DNA of 56,399 nucleotides from positions 1-56,399 of the forward strand of contig OMIN01000093.1 of assembly GCA_900299145.1 (NCBI GenBank). The letters are read 5' to 3'. Made by a program: the position numbers and the translations under genes. Numbering within the stretch: position 1 is the first letter of the stretch; each line of letters opens with the position of its first letter. Below the pieces are notes generated by a model that worked only from the letters and a program-made list of their open reading frames with translations, searched no databases and was not told the DNA's origin. Shown here piece after piece: positions 1 through 7,440 of the stretch. Origin of the DNA: Betaproteobacteria bacterium (GTDB lineage Bacteria; Pseudomonadota; Gammaproteobacteria; Burkholderiales; SG8-41).

Positions 1-9
1 AAATACTTA
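1..9 (-). repeat. Truncated copy of the AT-rich boundary motif
   Basis: The first nine bases read, on the minus strand, TAAGTATTT, the conserved head of the motif described in the findings. The rest of the copy would lie outside the window. It sits 45 bases beyond the stop codon of the first Bug gene. Confidence 0.5.
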
Positions 10-53
10 TATAACAATAAAAACGCCCACCCAACAAAACGTCACACGCCCCC

Positions 54-1052
54 CTACCCCTCAATCCGAATATTCGCCGTCTTGATCACCTTCGCCGCTT
101 CGGCGTGATCGCTCTTCATTTGCGCGGCCATTTTTTCCGGTCCGGTGTGGAACGGCTCCATGCCGGAGGCGAGCAGCCGGTCGCGGATGTCGGGCATGGC
201 GAGAATTTTCGCAATCTCATTCGACAACTTGTTGACGATGGCGGGCGGCGTACCGCCGGTGGCGAGCATGCCCTGCCAGTTCTTGGGGTCGTACGCCGGC
301 ATCCCGGCTTCGGCATACGTCGGCAAATTCGGCAACGATGCCGTGCGCTTGTCGCCGGTGATGGCAAGGCCCTTTAACTTGCCACCCTTGATCTGCGGAA
401 TTACGTTGATCGCATTGGAAAACGACGCCTGCACCGTGCCGCCGATGAGATCGATAATGCCCTGCTGCCCGCCCTTGTACGGCACATGCTGCATTTTCAC
501 GCCAGCCAAAATATTGAAAAGCTCACCCATCAAATGCTGCGACGAGCCGCTCGCCACGGAGGCCACGTTCAGCTGCCCCGGCCGCGCCTTGGCGTAGGCG
601 ATGAACTCCTGCAGGTTGTTCGCCGGCAGCGACGGATTGACTACCAGAATGTAATTGGTTTTGGCCAGAATGGTCACCGGCGCAAAATCGCGCCACACGT
701 CGAACGGCGGTTTCATCAACAAACTCAGAATCACCTGGCTGTTGCCACCCAAGAGTACGGTGTAGCCATCAGGCAGCGCCTTGGCCACTGCGTCGGCGCC
801 AGTCATGGTGTTGCCACCCGGCCGGTTGTCGATGATCACGTTCCTGCCGAAGGCCTCGGACAACTTGTCTCCCACCATGCGCGACAGCGCCGTGGTGCTG
901 CCGCCGGGCGGATACGGTGTGATCCAGCGTATCGGCTTTGTCGGGTAGTTGGCGGCGGCATTCTGCTGCGCGGCAACCGTGGTGAACATGCCGGAAAACA
1001 CGGCGATCAACGCCGCACCCGGAAGGCATAACAACCTTGCGCAAGACGTCAT
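54..1052 (-). CDS. Bug/TctC-family periplasmic solute-binding protein
   Basis: The product (332 residues) is a Bug-type binding protein. This family captures small carboxylates or related ligands in the periplasm, classically for tripartite tricarboxylate transporters, and many members act without a known transporter. The first 28 residues or so form a signal peptide ending near VAA-QQ. The mature part shows the family landmarks: YPTKPIRWITPYPPGG near the N-terminus, IIDNRPGG, PDGYTVLLGG, and HVPYKGG in the middle. The length is normal. A GAGGAG Shine-Dalgarno sequence lies 7-12 bases before the ATG. It is transcribed away from the MmgE/PrpD gene, with 184 bases between the two start codons. 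The ligand cannot be read from sequence. Confidence 0.95.
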   Translation of the reverse strand: MTSCARLLCLPGAALIAVFSGMFTTVAAQQNAAANYPTKPIRWITPYPPGGSTTALSRMVGDKLSEAFGRNVIIDNRPGGNTMTGADAVAKALPDGYTVLLGGNSQVILSLLMKPPFDVWRDFAPVTILAKTNYILVVNPSLPANNLQEFIAYAKARPGQLNVASVASGSSQHLMGELFNILAGVKMQHVPYKGGQQGIIDLIGGTVQASFSNAINVIPQIKGGKLKGLAITGDKRTASLPNLPTYAEAGMPAYDPKNWQGMLATGGTPPAIVNKLSNEIAKILAMPDIRDRLLASGMEPFHTGPEKMAAQMKSDHAEAAKVIKTANIRIEG

Positions 1053-1182
1053 CGTGCCTACTCCTCAAAATGGTTTTGCGCATTATGCTACAGGGCGCGG
1101 TGAGCATGCCAAATGCGCGGCGACTTTCTTCTCGCATTGTGGGTGATTGACGCTGCGCGCCGCAAAAGTCACACTGGCCCCA

Positions 1183-1215
1183 TCACGTTGAACTCACGTT
1201 GACCTCACGTTGAAC
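1183..1215 (+). repeat. Three 11-bp direct repeats upstream of the MmgE/PrpD gene
   Basis: The unit TCACGTTGAMC occurs three times head to tail (1183-1193, 1194-1204, 1205-1215), differing at one base in the middle copy. The array ends 11 bases before the AGGAG ribosome-binding site of the MmgE/PrpD gene and lies in the divergent intergenic region. A spacing of 11 bp is close to one helical turn, so an operator is possible; this is inference. Confidence 0.7.
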
Positions 1216-1236
1216 CTCTCGTCTACAGGAGACGCC

Positions 1237-2616
1237 ATGTCCGCTGCCCCCCCTGCCACACCTGCCACACCCGCCACTCAACAGCTCGCCCAATTTGTCG
1301 CCGGCACAGCCTACGGCGATCTGCCTGCGAGCCTCGTCGCTGAATGCAAGATCGCGACGCTTGATGTACTTGCCGCGGCCTTCGTCGGATCGAGCATGCC
1401 GTGGGCGCGGCGCGTGGTGGAAATGGTGAATGAGCTCGGCGGCAAACCCGACGTTTCCGTCATCAACCAGCCGTGGAAGACCGACGTCTGCCGCGCCGCC
1501 ATGGCCAACGGCGCGATGATCGGTGCGTTTGAATGCGAACCGCTCACCGGCTCGCACGCCAGCGGCACCGTGCTGCCGGCGGCGCTCGCCATTTGCCAAC
1601 GCGATCACCGCGCGGGCAAGGATTTTCTGCTCGCGATTGCGCTCGGCTTCGAAGTGTCGGGCCGCTTGCAGAAAACCGCTGTTGGCCTTGAGAACACGCG
1701 CGGCTTTCACAACCCCGGCGTACAAGGGCCGTTCGGTGCGGCAGCCGCGGTAAGCAAACTCTTCGGCTTTGACGCTGCCACGGTCGCCAGCGCCCTGGGG
1801 CTGGCCGGTTCGTGCTCGGCGGGCCTGCTCGAATTTGCCTGGGCCGGCGCTGACACCAAGCGCGTGCACCTGGGCCGCGCCAGTTCCGGCGGCCTTGAGG
1901 CCGCCCTCCTCGCACAAAAGGGTTTACACGGCCCGGTCACCGTGATCGAAGGGCCTTACGGTTATTTCAATGCATTTTCCGAGCCAACAGACATTGCAAA
2001 GCTCACGGCGGACCTCGGCCAAAAATGGGTGATCCAGCCGGCGTCACACAAAGCGTTCGCCACGCATGTCACGCATCAGGCGGTAGTGCAGGCGATACAG
2101 GACATGAAGCGTGAGCACGGCTTCGACGCGAAAGCCATTACCAAAGTCACCGTACGCGGCGCACACCGCATCCTCCACGACCGCCACACCGTGCGCGACC
2201 CGCTGACCGTGATGGGCGGCCAATACAGTCTGCCCTTCACGGCAGCCGTGGCTCTGACGCGCGACATGTCCAATCCGCTGGTCTACAACGACGACGCAGT
2301 GAAAGACCCGCTGGTGCGCGCGCTGGCGAAAGACATGGAACTCATCGTCGACAAGTCGATTCCCGATAGCCACGGCGCGATTCCTCCGGCGGAAGTCACC
2401 ATCGTCTGCGGCGGCACCACCTACAAAAAAACCACCACACCACACAAAGGCTCTCCGCTTAACCCACTGACCTGGCCCGACGCCTGCGAAAAATTCAGCC
2501 GCTACACGCGCACGCTGATCGGCGAAACGCAAGCAAAGGCGATCATGGACGCGGTGGGCGATCTGGAAAATCAGCGCGACATGGCGGCTATTGCGGCGCT
2601 GGTAGCAAAAGCTTAG
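1237..2616 (+). CDS. MmgE/PrpD family protein
   Basis: The 459-residue product belongs to the MmgE/PrpD family, whose characterised members dehydrate 2-methylcitrate or act on related polycarboxylates such as cis-aconitate and itaconate-type compounds. The match is seen in the all-helical N-terminal half (LASLV-like start, CKIATLDVLAAAFVGSSM, GAFECEPLTGSHASGTVLPAALA) and the small C-terminal domain ending in a helix. The ATG at 1237 is preferred because AGGAG lies five bases upstream; an in-frame TTG at 1210 lacks such a site. The gene faces away from a Bug gene, so the substrate may be a carboxylate bound by that protein; this is inference. Specific activity is unknown. Confidence 0.85.
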   Translation: MSAAPPATPATPATQQLAQFVAGTAYGDLPASLVAECKIATLDVLAAAFVGSSMPWARRVVEMVNELGGKPDVSVINQPWKTDVCRAAMANGAMIGAFECEPLTGSHASGTVLPAALAICQRDHRAGKDFLLAIALGFEVSGRLQKTAVGLENTRGFHNPGVQGPFGAAAAVSKLFGFDAATVASALGLAGSCSAGLLEFAWAGADTKRVHLGRASSGGLEAALLAQKGLHGPVTVIEGPYGYFNAFSEPTDIAKLTADLGQKWVIQPASHKAFATHVTHQAVVQAIQDMKREHGFDAKAITKVTVRGAHRILHDRHTVRDPLTVMGGQYSLPFTAAVALTRDMSNPLVYNDDAVKDPLVRALAKDMELIVDKSIPDSHGAIPPAEVTIVCGGTTYKKTTTPHKGSPLNPLTWPDACEKFSRYTRTLIGETQAKAIMDAVGDLENQRDMAAIAALVAKA

Positions 2617-2624
2617 GAATATCG

Positions 2625-2654
2625 TAACTATATGTTTTAATTGACTTTTTATTT
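2625..2654 (+). repeat. AT-rich boundary motif, near-consensus copy
   Basis: Reads TAACTATATGTTTT followed by AATTGACTTTTTATTT. It differs from TAAGTATYTGTTTT at two positions. It fills most of the gap between the MmgE/PrpD gene and the following NHL-repeat gene. Confidence 0.6.
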
Positions 2655-2677
2655 ATGCACTAGTGGAGAAAACCATC

Positions 2678-3646
2678 ATGAACAACACCATCATCGGCGA
2701 AGGCGATTACCGCTACATCGCGCAGGACGGCTGGGCCAAATGGCCGGAGGGCTGGGACACCGGCGACGTCGCGGCAGTGGGCGTGGACAAGCACGACAAC
2801 GTCTACGCCTTCAATCGCGGCCCGCATCCGATGGTGGTGTTTGATCGCGACGGCAATTTTTTACGCTCGTGGGGCGAAGGCATTTTCAAAAACCCGCATG
2901 GCGTTTTCATGGGGCTGGACGACACCATTTTCCTCAACGACGACGGCGATCACACCATGCGCCAGTGCACGCTCGACGGCAAGGTGCTGATGACCATCGG
3001 CATACCCGGCAAGGCGTCGCCGTACATGAGCGGCGAACCGTTTCACCGCTGCACCCACACCGCGATGTCACCGCAGGGCGATCTGTATATCTCCGACGGC
3101 TACGGCAATGCGCGCGTGCACAAGTATTCGCCCGACGGCAAGTTGTTATTCTCGTGGGGCAAGCCCGGCACGCGTCAAGGCGAATTCAACATCGCGCACA
3201 ACATCACGTGTGATGCCGATGGCTGGGTGTACGTGGCCGACCGCGAGAACCATCGCGTGCAGGTGTTCGACGGCAATGGCCGCTATGAAACGCAGTGGAA
3301 CAACCTGCACCGGCCCAGCGGGCTTTATATGACGCCCGGTAAATGCCCGATCTGCTACATCGCCGAAATCGGCCCTCATCTGTCGGTAAACATCAACCAC
3401 CCCAATATCGGCCCGCGCATCAGCATCATGGATCACCAGGGCAAGCTGATCGCCACCGTGCAAGCCAACCCCGCGCGCGGCACCGCGCCGGGGCAATTCA
3501 TCTCGCCGCACGGCATGTGCGTGGATTCACACGGCGATTTATACGTTGGCGAAGTCGCCTACGTCTCGTTCTCTCGCTCGTATCCCAATGTGCCGAAGCC
3601 GGCGCGGATACGGTGTTTGCAGAAGTTGGTGAGAGTAAAACCCTAG
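2678..3646 (+). CDS. NHL-repeat beta-propeller protein
   Basis: The 322-residue product carries repeated NHL-type blades, each with a pattern like D..GN.YV.D..NHRVQVFD (examples at DKHDNVYAFNRG, SPQGDLYISDGYGNARVHKY, DADGWVYVADRENHRVQVF, DSHGDLYVGEVA). Proteins of this kind fold as six-bladed propellers, and some are annotated as peptidyl-alpha-hydroxyglycine lyase-like. No signal peptide is visible, so a cytoplasmic location is likely. The ATG at 2678 has GGAGAA seven bases upstream and is preferred to an in-frame GTG at 2663. It lies 61 bases downstream of the MmgE/PrpD gene on the same strand and is probably co-transcribed. Enzymatic activity is uncertain. Confidence 0.8.
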   Translation: MNNTIIGEGDYRYIAQDGWAKWPEGWDTGDVAAVGVDKHDNVYAFNRGPHPMVVFDRDGNFLRSWGEGIFKNPHGVFMGLDDTIFLNDDGDHTMRQCTLDGKVLMTIGIPGKASPYMSGEPFHRCTHTAMSPQGDLYISDGYGNARVHKYSPDGKLLFSWGKPGTRQGEFNIAHNITCDADGWVYVADRENHRVQVFDGNGRYETQWNNLHRPSGLYMTPGKCPICYIAEIGPHLSVNINHPNIGPRISIMDHQGKLIATVQANPARGTAPGQFISPHGMCVDSHGDLYVGEVAYVSFSRSYPNVPKPARIRCLQKLVRVKP

Positions 3647-3661
3647 CAAAAATGGACGACG

Positions 3662-4432
3662 CTACACCCCCGAATTCGACAACCCGCCATTGATGTGTAT
3701 GGTCTGCCCGGTGATGTAAGCCCCGGCCGGCCCACACAGGCTGCGCACCATCCCCGCAATTTCAAACGACGTGCCCTGCCGGCCGAGCGGAATGTCCTTT
3801 GAGCGGTCGCGCAAACCACGCCCGGCAGCGCGTGACGTATCGATTTGTCCCGGGGAGATACAGTTCACGCGGATGCCAAATGCGGCCAAGTCCTGCGCCA
3901 GAGCCTTGGTGAGGCCAACGATGCCATGCTTGGAAGCCGCGACATGCGCGCGATCTTTCAGGCCCAACAGTGCGGTGACGCCGGCGAAGGTAATGATGCG
4001 CCCGTCGCCGGCACTTTTAAGCGCAGGCAAACACGCCTTGGTGGCGACAAACACACTGTCGAGGTTGGTGGAAAGCACGCGCCGCCAGTCTTCGTAACTG
4101 ATCTGATCGAAATGGACGTGCTCGCGCAGCGCGGCGTTCAAAACCAGCAGGTCGAGACGACCAAAGCGTTTGATCACCGCGTCGGCCATGGCATTGATCT
4201 GCGCCGGCTCAGCCATGTCTGCAAGAAAAGCCTCCGCGTCGCAACCCATGGCCTTGATTTCAGCAACCACGCCGCGCGCCTGCTCAATATTCGAGCGCGT
4301 CACCACGGCAACTTTTGCGCCGCCCGCCGCAAGCGACAGCGCAATCGCGCGGCCAATGTTGCGCGCCGCGCCCGTAACAAGCGCTACCTTGCCAACGAAT
4401 TCATCGCCTTTATGCATGCCGGGGTCTGTCAT
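3662..4432 (-). CDS. SDR-family protein lacking the catalytic Ser and Tyr
   Basis: The 256-residue protein has the Rossmann nucleotide-binding motif TGAARNIG near residue 20, LVLNAALREH (NAG-like motif) near residue 97, and a C-terminal end typical of FabG-like short-chain dehydrogenases (GQTIHINGG). The usual active site is missing: where the family has S...YxxxK it reads FAGVTALLG...HVAASKHG, so Tyr is Val and the Ser position is Ala or Gly, while the Lys remains. It may therefore be a non-classical SDR or a binding protein. The gene converges on the NHL-repeat gene with 15 bases between them. AAAGGA precedes the ATG. NAD(P) binding is likely; dehydrogenase activity is doubtful. Confidence 0.85.
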   Translation of the reverse strand: MTDPGMHKGDEFVGKVALVTGAARNIGRAIALSLAAGGAKVAVVTRSNIEQARGVVAEIKAMGCDAEAFLADMAEPAQINAMADAVIKRFGRLDLLVLNAALREHVHFDQISYEDWRRVLSTNLDSVFVATKACLPALKSAGDGRIITFAGVTALLGLKDRAHVAASKHGIVGLTKALAQDLAAFGIRVNCISPGQIDTSRAAGRGLRDRSKDIPLGRQGTSFEIAGMVRSLCGPAGAYITGQTIHINGGLSNSGV

Positions 4433-4774
4433 GAGTGAGTCCTTTATGATTATTCAAATAACAAAAATTTTGAGGCCAGCTAAAACACTATATTTCACGG
4501 CAAGCAAACCACTGATTACATCTAAAATGCCAAGGTTTACGCGCCCATTCTCGAATCGCCCTGTCTAACCACCCCTAATACCACTTCGATTCGCTTGTCT
4601 TCGCCAAGTTGAATCCGAGCGGTTCGTCACATTTGCTCTCTCGTATTGTAAACGCCAAATTGCGAGATCCCTAACAGGGACTTGCCCCTTTTAGCCCAAC
4701 CAGTCATGAGGGAGGCGGGGGAAGTCCAGTTGAAAGGTTAAAGGATTCTTGCCTTGTTTGGGTTGTGTCGTCTG
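4433..4774. other. Intergenic region upstream of the SDR gene
   Basis: No gene is visible in these 342 bases. The part next to the SDR start contains an A/T-rich stretch (4440-4467) which on the minus strand reads GTTATTTGAATAATC and resembles a weak copy of the boundary motif, followed by AAAGGA. The remainder probably includes the outer end of the IS3-like relic that starts at 4775. Confidence 0.4.
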
Positions 4775-5235
4775 TTACCAATTCAACGCGGCAAACCCGG
4801 CTTGGCGGCATGCGGCGGCCGCTGTGCGAACGGAACTCGTTGCAGTCCCGCCGCCAAACTGCGTTGGCGAGTCAAACCTTTTGCGGCATTGCGAGCTGCT
4901 GCCCGTAAAGGAATTGTTCCCGAAACTTACGGATAAAACATTCGATGTAACTGTCCTTCATCATGCAGCTAGGTTCAATCAGGATGTGGCAAATTCCTTG
5001 GGATTGCGTCCACGCCATGAATGCATGGCTGGTGAATGCAGAGCCGTTATCGGTTCTCACCGCGGCCCGGGGCCCACGAAACAATGCCGGCAAATCCTGC
5101 AGCCGCGTTACATACTGTCCACCGATGCCTTGGTTAGCGGCGATGTCGACGCACTCGTGGCCAGAGACGTCCCCTTCAGGAACGCACTTGACGCTCTGGC
5201 CATTGGCCAGGCTGTCCTTGACAAAATTAATTCTT
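4775..5235 (-). pseudogene. IS3-family transposase (OrfB) remnant
   Basis: Reading the minus strand in one frame gives a degenerate integrase-core segment: FVKDSLANGQSVK, then HECVDIAANQGIGGQYVTRL, RTDNGSAFTSHAF and YIECFIRKFREQF. After an in-frame TGA at 4872-4874 the same frame continues with WRRDCNEFRSHSGRRMPP, which matches the usual C-terminal end of these transposases. The second Asp (TDNG) and the Glu (YIE) of the DDE triad are still present, but the first Asp region is altered (VPEGDVSGHE). The N-terminal half and the OrfA part are not seen. This is an old, inactive copy. Confidence 0.85.
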
Positions 5236-5607
5236 CAAAACGTATTCACCTGTTGTACGGGCCATCACCGCCAACTAAATTTCTGCAAGCTGAAATGGCG
5301 ATGGGAAGTTGCCGTGCCGGAATTGAAAACACCCTTTCTCATCATCCTGGCGGGGCATGTGAAAATGAAAGTATCGATTGATCGTGCTATACAAGGTTGC
5401 TATAGGAGTCATAGACACTTGACGGAGCTAGTTGGCGGAATACGTCCTGGTCCGGTGTGGTAAGCCTGCTGACTGTATGAACAACATCAAGCGGCAAAGC
5501 GCACGGCTGCTAGATGTGCACACAATAACGCTGGCTAATCCGCCAACTTGAAGGGTTAAACACACGCAAGTGTTTAAAATCAATCACACCTTTGACTGTG
5601 ATAACGC
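5236..5607. other. Decayed spacer between transposase and integrase relics
   Basis: These 372 bases hold no open frame that looks like a protein. They lie between two mobile-element fragments and most likely represent further decayed element DNA. I see no RNA gene or clear repeat in it. Confidence 0.4.
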
Positions 5608-5775
5608 GCCGCAGGCCTGGGTCAGGAAACGCGCAGTGTGCTGCTTGGCCGCAAGAATGGCGATATCACTACGCATTACAGCACTGCTGAACTTGCGGAA
5701 CTGATCAGCGCCGTCAACCGGATAGATCGAAGCCTTGCCACCCCGGCAATTACCCTTTTAAGGGTTGCCGCATGA
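5608..5775 (+). pseudogene. C-terminal fragment of a tyrosine-type integrase
   Basis: The frame from 5608 to the TGA at 5773-5775 encodes AGLGQETRSVLLGRKNGDITTHYS and then AELAELISAVNRI. This resembles the last ~55 residues of phage or island tyrosine recombinases, where the LLGH...ITTHYS segment carries the catalytic Tyr. An in-frame TAA at 5602-5604 closes the frame upstream, so only the 3' end remains. The fragment points at the 3' end of the tRNA-Arg gene 70 bases away, the usual place for an integrase beside its tRNA attachment site. It probably marks an ancient integration event. Confidence 0.65.
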
Positions 5776-5802
5776 AAAAGTCTTGCAAAGTCGAGCAGCA
5801 AA

Positions 5803-5828
5803 GAAAAAGGCCACTCCGAAAAGTGGCC
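5803..5828 (-). terminator. Rho-independent terminator of the tRNA-Arg gene
   Basis: A perfect 7-bp stem (GGCCACT at 5809-5815 and AGTGGCC at 5822-5828) encloses a six-base loop. On the minus strand it is followed by CTTTTTC and lies 17 bases beyond the CCA end of the tRNA. Position and structure fit termination of the tRNA transcript. Confidence 0.8.
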
Positions 5829-5844
5829 TAAGTCCTTGATTTAA

Positions 5845-5921
5845 TGGCGCGCCCGGCAGGATTTGAACCCACGACCCCCTGGTTCGTAGCCAGGTACTCT
5901 ATCCAACTGAGCTACGGGCTC
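5845..5921 (-). tRNA. tRNA-Arg (anticodon ACG)
   Basis: A 77-base cloverleaf can be drawn: acceptor GAGCCCG/CGGGCGC, D-stem GCTC/GAGT, anticodon stem CCTGG/CCAGG with loop CTACGAA (anticodon ACG, read as ICG), variable region GGGTC, T-arm with TTCAAAT, discriminator G and an encoded CCA. The sequence follows bacterial tRNA-Arg(ACG) closely. One oddity is a mismatch at the second acceptor pair (A opposite G), and the T-stem contains two G-T pairs. It is the only tRNA I find in the window. Confidence 0.93.
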
Positions 5922-6050
5922 CCAAGCTTCAATTATATCAAATATTCAACGGGCTACGGAGGAAAAGCCGAAGAAATGGCTGTGAAGCCGACGCTGGGCC
6001 TCGGCCACCGCACCATGCCGCCATGGTAGATAGCGCGCAGCGGCCAGCGA

Positions 6051-6092
6051 CTTACGGCTTCTGTCTTACGGCTTCTGTCTTACGGCTTCTTT
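6051..6092. repeat. Three tandem copies of a 14-bp unit over a stop codon
   Basis: The unit CTTACGGCTTCTGT is present at 6051-6064 and 6065-6078 and, with its last bases changed, at 6079-6092. The third copy contains the last codons and TAA stop of the lipoprotein gene read on the minus strand, so each copy repeats the stop codon. It looks like a local slippage duplication. Confidence 0.8.
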
Positions 6093-6715
6093 AGCTTGTC
6101 CTTGTACAGTGTATCGAGAAAGGTGTCGTGAGTATCCATGATCCCGTTCACAGAGCATTCGGGCGGCGCTGCTTTGCGCCTGATGGTCATAGCTCCATTG
6201 ATATCGCCGGGCATGCCGCAAAACTTGCCGCGCTGCACCTGCTCGAATTCAAACACGTACGAATCCGCCGTGGTTCGAATAAGAAAACGTCCCTGTGGTG
6301 TGTGCACGCGCGTGTGCCCATCGGGAGTGAGCCGCCATTTTGTGCCTGGGCTGGTGCGCGAAAAATCCAGCGCGCAGGTGCGCGGCTTCCATTTGCTGTA
6401 ATACGCGAAGTTGGCTACGCGCCCACCGCGCGCCTCGAACGCCATGCGTGCATGCAGGTCTTCCTCGCCGCTTAGACAATCAATGCGCTCCAGCGCCCCC
6501 GCCAACGCGGGCAGCGGCTTGTCACCGGGGACGTCCGCCATGGGGTCGATGCGCGGCACTGGCGGCGCTTCCGGAAGGTCGGGCAGCTGCGGCTGGGCTT
6601 GCGGTGAGTCTGGCGGCGCATCAGGCCGCGTCGCGGGCTTTTGCACGGCACAGCCGCTCACCAACGCCACAAACAAAGAAGCGGAAAACAGTTTTTTTAA
6701 ATCAGATACTTGCAT
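6080..6715 (-). CDS. Lipoprotein with conserved KWKPRTC motif, function unknown
   Basis: The 211-residue product begins with a lipoprotein signal (lipobox LVSGC, Cys about residue 22) and a Pro-rich linker. A compact domain follows, with Cys residues in IDCLSGEEDLHAR, WKPRTC, KFCGMPGDING and PECSVNGIMD. The same pattern appears in the product of the gene just upstream, so the two are tandem paralogues. I do not recognise the family. Four conserved Cys suggest disulfides or metal binding in the periplasm. A GGAAGGGG site precedes the ATG, and the gap to the upstream paralogue is 33 bases, so they form an operon. The first codons coincide with a copy of the AT-rich boundary motif. Confidence 0.85.
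   Translation of the reverse strand: MQVSDLKKLFSASLFVALVSGCAVQKPATRPDAPPDSPQAQPQLPDLPEAPPVPRIDPMADVPGDKPLPALAGALERIDCLSGEEDLHARMAFEARGGRVANFAYYSKWKPRTCALDFSRTSPGTKWRLTPDGHTRVHTPQGRFLIRTTADSYVFEFEQVQRGKFCGMPGDINGAMTIRRKAAPPECSVNGIMDTHDTFLDTLYKDKLKKP
6691..6715 (-). repeat. AT-rich boundary motif, copy inside a start region
   Basis: On the minus strand it reads CAAGTATCTGATTT followed by a run of A, two mismatches from the 14-base consensus. It forms codons 2-8 of the lipoprotein signal peptide. Confidence 0.55.
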
Positions 6716-6748
6716 TTACCCCTTCCGCGTTCCCGGCGACACCGCTGG

Positions 6749-7372
6749 CTAATCGGCGGGTCTGGCCGCTTCCGCCGGCGCTGCCGCTTGGGTTTCCGCC
6801 GTGGGCAGCGATTCGGTATCGTTGCGATCCATGATGCCTTCCACCGTACACTGGCGACGCGGGCCGCGAGTGACGGTCATTGAGCCATTGAGTTTCCCCA
6901 TCATGCCGCAGAAATGCATGCGGTCGACTTCGCGAAAAAACAGCTGATATTCGCCGCGGCTGACCTGAATCAGAAAATCGCCATATTCCGTGTTGATTAC
7001 CGTTGCGTCACCGGTATCTTTCCATTTGCTGAAAGCATCGTTGCGCTGCAAATGCACGGAACAGGTGCGCGGCTTCCACTTGCTGTAGTACGCAACACTT
7101 TGCACTTCGCCGCCCTGCGCCAGAATCGCGATGCGCGCGTGCTGATCTTCAGTGCCGATTTTGCAGTCATACTTTTCGACCGGACCGCGTGGCGGCCCCT
7201 TCATCGCTGGTTTGCCGGCGGGCGCCCCCTTGGCCATGGGCTTTTGCTGCGCGTGGGCCGAAAAGCTCGCCAAAGTAACCACAGTCAACCAAGCGGCCAT
7301 GACCACAAGCGCACTCACGCTTGCACTCGCCGCCAAACCATTCCGCCGCTGAATGATGTTAAATGCCTGCAT
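6749..7372 (-). CDS. Exported protein, paralogue of the neighbouring lipoprotein
   Basis: The 207-residue product has a long signal peptide ending in SAHA-QQ, a basic Pro/Ala/Lys linker, and then the same four-Cys domain as its downstream neighbour: YDCKIGTEDQHAR, YYSKWKPRTC, MHFCGMMGKLNGSM and QCTVEGIMDRNDT. Unlike the neighbour it has no lipobox, so one paralogue would be anchored and the other soluble in the periplasm. The C-terminus is an Ala/Glu/Pro-rich tail. The ATG at 7372 is chosen; a TTG lies two codons upstream and neither has a strong ribosome-binding site. Function unknown. Confidence 0.8.
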   Translation of the reverse strand: MQAFNIIQRRNGLAASASVSALVVMAAWLTVVTLASFSAHAQQKPMAKGAPAGKPAMKGPPRGPVEKYDCKIGTEDQHARIAILAQGGEVQSVAYYSKWKPRTCSVHLQRNDAFSKWKDTGDATVINTEYGDFLIQVSRGEYQLFFREVDRMHFCGMMGKLNGSMTVTRGPRRQCTVEGIMDRNDTESLPTAETQAAAPAEAARPAD

Positions 7373-7440
7373 GTTCAAGTTCGCATTTGTCCGAAAAGTT
7401 TAGGGTGCTCCAAGAGGATATTGTAACGGATCGCCGTCTG

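Noticed and set aside
1183-1215. Replication origin iterons
   Set aside because: Three copies only, no DnaA boxes or replication gene nearby.
5844-6029. Short plus-strand ORF beginning MARPAGFEPTTP
   Set aside because: It is the antisense translation of the tRNA-Arg gene, a well-known false ORF.
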